Source of the DNA: Lachnospiraceae bacterium
GTDB lineage: Bacteria > Bacillota > Clostridia > Lachnospirales > Lachnospiraceae
Assembly (NCBI GenBank): GCA_017461045.1
Contig: JAFTZJ010000024.1
Span: 22,021 to 86,020, forward strand
Length of the DNA stretch: 64,000 nt
Direction of reading: 5' to 3'
The notes under the pieces are model-generated. The model was not told where the DNA came from. It was given only the letters and a program-made list of their open reading frames with translations, and did not search any database. Position numbers and translations under genes: made by a program. Below are positions 60,888 through 64,000 of this stretch, piece after piece. Every line of letters begins with the position of its first letter. The first letter of the stretch is position 1.

Positions 60888-62573
60888 ATGTTACGAAATT
60901 TGCATATTAAAAATATGGCTTTGATTGATGAAATCGAAGTGAGTTTTGAGGAAGGCTTGAATATACTGACCGGTGAGACCGGTGCCGGTAAGTCGATTAT
61001 ATTAGGTGCGGTAAATATTGCATTAGGAGGAAGAACCGGTAAAGAAATGGTGCGGGAAGGTGCCGAATATGGCTTGGTCGAGTTACTATTTGAAATCAAT
61101 GAGCCGAGCAGTATTCAGTTGCTGCAGCAGATGGATGTTGAAATGTCCGATGAACAGGTGTTGATTATCAGCCGTCGCATTTATCCGAACCGAGTGGTAA
61201 ACAAGGTAAATGATGAAATGGTAACGGTGGCAAAGCTAAAGGAAATTGCCGGAGTGTTGCTGGATATTCATTCCCAGCATGAACATCAGTCATTACTAAA
61301 AAAAGCAAATCATTTAAATATTCTGGACCGTTTTGGACATGATACCATAGAAGAGAAAAAGAAACAGGTACGATTGGATTACGAGTCTTATGCAAAGCAG
61401 AAGGCAGAGTTGGAAGCGATGCAGATGGACGAGGAAACCAGAAAACGTAAAATGGATTTTATGCAGTTTGAAATTCAGGAAATTGAAGGTGCCAATCTGC
61501 AACCGGAGGAAGAAGAACAGCTGGAACAGCGATATCGGAAGATGTTAAATAGCCGGAAGATTATGGAATCCATTTCACAGGTGTATCAATGTACCGGATA
61601 CGAACAATCCGGTAGTGCAGGAGAACAGATTGGACATGCCTTTGGATTGATTTCGAAGGGGCTTGAATTCGATGATGGATTACAGAGCCTACAGGAGCAG
61701 TTGGGTACCATTGATAGTTTGTTAAATGATTTTAACCGGGAATTATCGGATTATATAGGTGGCCTTACCTTTGATGAGCAGGAATACCGTGAAGTAGAAC
61801 AACGTTTAGACTGTATTCATAATCTGGAAGCGAAATATGGCAAGACCATTCCGCAGGTGTTGGACTATTTAGAGGAAAAGAAAGCAGAATATGCCCGTTA
61901 TGAAGATTACGAGGTAAGCAGACAGTTGCTGGAACAGGACTGCAAGCGGTTGCTGGAGGAATATGGCATTCATGCGGGTGAACTGACAACGGCAAGAAAG
62001 CAGGCGGCACAGCAGTTGACGCAAATGATAGCTCAGGCATTGGAGGATTTGAACTTTCTGGATGTGCAGTTCCAAATGGAGTTCCAGACCTTAGATCAAC
62101 CCACAAAGAATGGCTTGGAAGAAGCCTATTTCATCATTTCTACCAATGTGGGTGAAGCGATGCGACCATTGTGGGAGGTTGCTTCCGGTGGTGAATTATC
62201 CCGTATTATGTTGGCGGTGAAGTCTTGTCTTGCACAGGAGGATGATATTGATACATTAATTTTTGATGAAATCGATGTGGGAATCAGCGGACGGACAGCA
62301 CAGAAGGTATCAGAAAAACTATCTGCTTTGGGTCGCCGACATCAGGTAATCTGCATCAGCCATTTGCCACAAATTGCTGCTATGGCAGACGCACATTATA
62401 AAATTGAAAAGCAAGTAGAAGGTGAAAAAACCTTAACTCAAATTGCTCAATTAAGTGATGATGAATCCATAACAGAAATTGCCAGATTGCTTGGTGGTGT
62501 GGAAATTACCGAAACTGTGTTATCCAGTGCAGCTGAGATGAAAGATATGGCAATGCGTACAAAATTATACTAA
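60888..62573 (+). CDS. recN: DNA repair protein RecN
   Basis: 561 aa, SMC-like ATPase of double-strand break repair. Walker A NILTGETGAGKSIILGAVNI (about residues 25-44), long coiled coils (about 160-370, with LEAMQMDEETRKRKMDF), ABC signature ASGGELSRIMLAVK, and Walker B DTLIFDEIDVGISG, with His switch CISHLPQIAAMADAH. GGAGG lies before the ATG. A terminator follows at 62594-62633. Confidence 0.96.
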   Translation: MLRNLHIKNMALIDEIEVSFEEGLNILTGETGAGKSIILGAVNIALGGRTGKEMVREGAEYGLVELLFEINEPSSIQLLQQMDVEMSDEQVLIISRRIYPNRVVNKVNDEMVTVAKLKEIAGVLLDIHSQHEHQSLLKKANHLNILDRFGHDTIEEKKKQVRLDYESYAKQKAELEAMQMDEETRKRKMDFMQFEIQEIEGANLQPEEEEQLEQRYRKMLNSRKIMESISQVYQCTGYEQSGSAGEQIGHAFGLISKGLEFDDGLQSLQEQLGTIDSLLNDFNRELSDYIGGLTFDEQEYREVEQRLDCIHNLEAKYGKTIPQVLDYLEEKKAEYARYEDYEVSRQLLEQDCKRLLEEYGIHAGELTTARKQAAQQLTQMIAQALEDLNFLDVQFQMEFQTLDQPTKNGLEEAYFIISTNVGEAMRPLWEVASGGELSRIMLAVKSCLAQEDDIDTLIFDEIDVGISGRTAQKVSEKLSALGRRHQVICISHLPQIAAMADAHYKIEKQVEGEKTLTQIAQLSDDESITEIARLLGGVEITETVLSSAAEMKDMAMRTKLY

Positions 62574-62593
62574 GAGATTTTTAAGAGAATTGT

Positions 62594-62633
62594 AGACACT
62601 AAGAACAGAAATCTGTTTTTAGTGTCTTTTTTT
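62594..62633 (+). terminator. Rho-independent terminator after recN
   Basis: AGACACTAAGAACAGA (62594-62609) pairs with TCTGTTTTTAGTGTCT (62612-62627) with one G-T pair, followed by T to 62633. Confidence 0.9.
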
Positions 62634-62659
62634 GATATATGGCGAGAAAGGAGAATGGT

Positions 62660-63889
62660 ATGAAAAGCAGAATTGTAATATTTGCAATGATATGTGGACT
62701 TATTCCTATTTCCGGTTGGGGATGGATGGAGTATTATAAAACCTGTATACCGAACAAAATACAAGTGATTACCGGGAGTCAATCGGATTTTGATTTCTCT
62801 TTACCGGCCAGTGCAAGCATAGCAGAAGGCAAGCAACAGTGGACATTGCAGGAGCCATTTTCTGTGACTGCATGGAATAGTGGTTCGTACGAAATGGAAG
62901 TGCGATTGTTTGGTGTTATTCCTCTAAAAACCATTCAGGTGGAGGCTATAGAAGAAACCTATGTGATTCCCTGTGGCTGTCCGGTGGGGATTTATATGGA
63001 AACAGAAGGAATCATGGTAATTGATACCGGAACCATTGTGGATAGTCAGGGGGTAGAGCAGGCGCCGGCAGGAACGGTCTTGCAGTCCGGTGATTATATT
63101 CAGGCAGTGGATGGGGTATATATAACAGAAAAGGAAGAATTAATTCAAACGATTCAGGAATCCCAAGGACAATCCTTGACCTTAACAGTTAAACGAAATC
63201 AGCAGGCTATTGATGTATTGATAACGCCGGTATGTTCTAAGGATGGCGATTATAAAGCAGGTATCTGGGTGCGAGATGATATGCAGGGAATTGGAACGTT
63301 AACCTATGTTACGGAGGAGGAGTTCGGTGCTTTGGGACATGGGGTAAATGATACAGATACCGGAGAGTTGGTAGATTTCGCTACAGGAGAACTTCGGAAT
63401 GCTTCAATCATCGGAATTACTAAGGGAGAAAGTGGCCAGCCGGGGTCGGTTGCTGGAATGGTGGATTATTCGGAAGAAGGGTATTTAGGGAGCATTGAAA
63501 GCAATACGGAATGTGGAATTGCAGGAAGTATAGAAGCGTTTCAGCATTTACCGGCTGATGTGAGTCAAACATTTGTACCGGTTGCATTAAAGCAGGAGGT
63601 AGTGCTTGGAACTGCTTATATACGTTCGGATATTTCCGGTGAAATGAAGGAGTATGAAATTCAAATTACGGATATTCATATGGGAAGCACAAATGCTACA
63701 AAGGGCTTGGAGATTCAAGTGACAGATCCGGAGCTGCTGGAATTAACCGGTGGTATTATACAGGGACTTTCGGGCAGTCCTATATTGCAAAATGGACAGG
63801 TTGTGGGTGCGGTAACACATGTTTTGGTGAATGATCCGACGAGGGGGTATGGGATTTTCATAGAAAACATGCTGGAGCATGATAACTAA
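62660..63889 (+). CDS. spoIVB: SpoIVB peptidase (S55)
   Basis: 409 aa. Forespore serine protease that signals to the mother cell, in B. subtilis by releasing pro-SigK processing. N-terminal transmembrane segment (about 3-20), PDZ domain (about 100-195, PCGCPVGIYMETEGIMVIDT and LQSGDYIQAVDG) and S55 domain (about 205-405). Probable triad: His in EEFGALGHGVND (about 227), Asp near 356 and Ser in GLSGSPILQNGQVVGAVTHV (about 373). AAGGAG at 62647-62652 is 7 bases before ATG 62660. In most Firmicutes spo0A follows; the window ends 111 bases later. Confidence 0.95.
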   Translation: MKSRIVIFAMICGLIPISGWGWMEYYKTCIPNKIQVITGSQSDFDFSLPASASIAEGKQQWTLQEPFSVTAWNSGSYEMEVRLFGVIPLKTIQVEAIEETYVIPCGCPVGIYMETEGIMVIDTGTIVDSQGVEQAPAGTVLQSGDYIQAVDGVYITEKEELIQTIQESQGQSLTLTVKRNQQAIDVLITPVCSKDGDYKAGIWVRDDMQGIGTLTYVTEEEFGALGHGVNDTDTGELVDFATGELRNASIIGITKGESGQPGSVAGMVDYSEEGYLGSIESNTECGIAGSIEAFQHLPADVSQTFVPVALKQEVVLGTAYIRSDISGEMKEYEIQITDIHMGSTNATKGLEIQVTDPELLELTGGIIQGLSGSPILQNGQVVGAVTHVLVNDPTRGYGIFIENMLEHDN

Positions 63890-63900
63890 ATAATAGATTG

Positions 63901-63940
63901 AAAGCAGACAGATACAAAAACACTTGTCTGCTTTATTTAT
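63901..63940 (+). terminator. Rho-independent terminator after spoIVB
   Basis: AAAGCAGACA (63901-63910) pairs with TGTCTGCTTT (63925-63934), followed by ATTTAT. The rest of the window to 64000 is AT-rich without a visible gene. Confidence 0.75.
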
Positions 63941-64000
63941 ATCTAAATATATTATATTAGGAATTTGTTTGTGAAATTTATACCATTAGCAAATTTGAAA

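Noticed and set aside
1-64000. Search by eye for CRISPR arrays, transposases, integrases, tRNAs and phage genes.
   Set aside because: None seen; the gene order is mainly chromosomal core with intact operons.

Overview
The window reads as a chromosomal segment from a spore-forming, low-GC Firmicute of class Clostridia, most likely family Lachnospiraceae. The basis is gene content and order: spoIIIAA-AH, spoIVB, sigK and a pdaB-type deacetylase; IreB, RNase J and a 6S RNA; the aroQ-efp-spoIIIA-yqhY-nusB-xseAB-ispA-dxs-tlyA-nadK-argR-recN-spoIVB order known from Bacillus/Clostridium; and a monoderm type IV pilus (T4P) locus without a secretin. Genus cannot be decided from sequence alone. No insertion sequence, prophage, CRISPR array or tRNA was seen.

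Layout. 1-2.5 kb: the 3' part of thiI and mtaB (tRNA thiolation and methylthiolation). 2.6-7.6 kb: two overlapping GT-C-like polytopic membrane proteins (DUF6311-like and YfhO). 7.6-13.1 kb: housekeeping genes (IreB-ruvX-DUF1292, RNase J, YlbF/YmcA, a short MltG-like protein, trmR, U32 peptidase), where the last three match the B. subtilis yrrL-yrrM-yrrN/O neighbourhood for tRNA mo5U34 synthesis. 13.07-13.7 kb (minus): sigK, apparently without a pro-sequence.

13.9-33.0 kb is the most distinctive region: a 19-kb, one-strand T4P operon. Its order is pilB, pilT, pilC, major pilin, prepilin peptidase, a pilM-pilN fusion, a pilO-like gene, four minor-pilin-like genes (one of 843 aa without Glu5) and a 1755-aa membrane-anchored surface protein. 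Two strong inverted repeats sit at internal junctions and could set stoichiometry.

33.1-45.4 kb is a mixed region: an acidic membrane protein, a 6S RNA with its own promoter and terminator, a large SpoIID-like protein, YihY, a DivIVA-like coiled coil, a Csp-like subtilase, a small membrane protein; then on the minus strand a hendecad-repeat lipoprotein, a PdaB-like deacetylase and an AP2-like DNA-binding protein; then an unrecognised helical protein, RNase P RNA (minus) and a secreted 3D-domain protein. 45.5-63.9 kb is the conserved operon chain: yqeG, aroE-aroK fusion, aroQ, efp, spoIIIAA-AH, asp23-like, nusB, xseA, xseB, ispA, dxs, tlyA, nadK, argR, recN, spoIVB.

Many start codons were moved downstream of the longest open frame because a clear Shine-Dalgarno sequence lies 5-9 bases before an internal start; these choices are stated in each entry. 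Family names rest on motif recognition by eye, with no database search.
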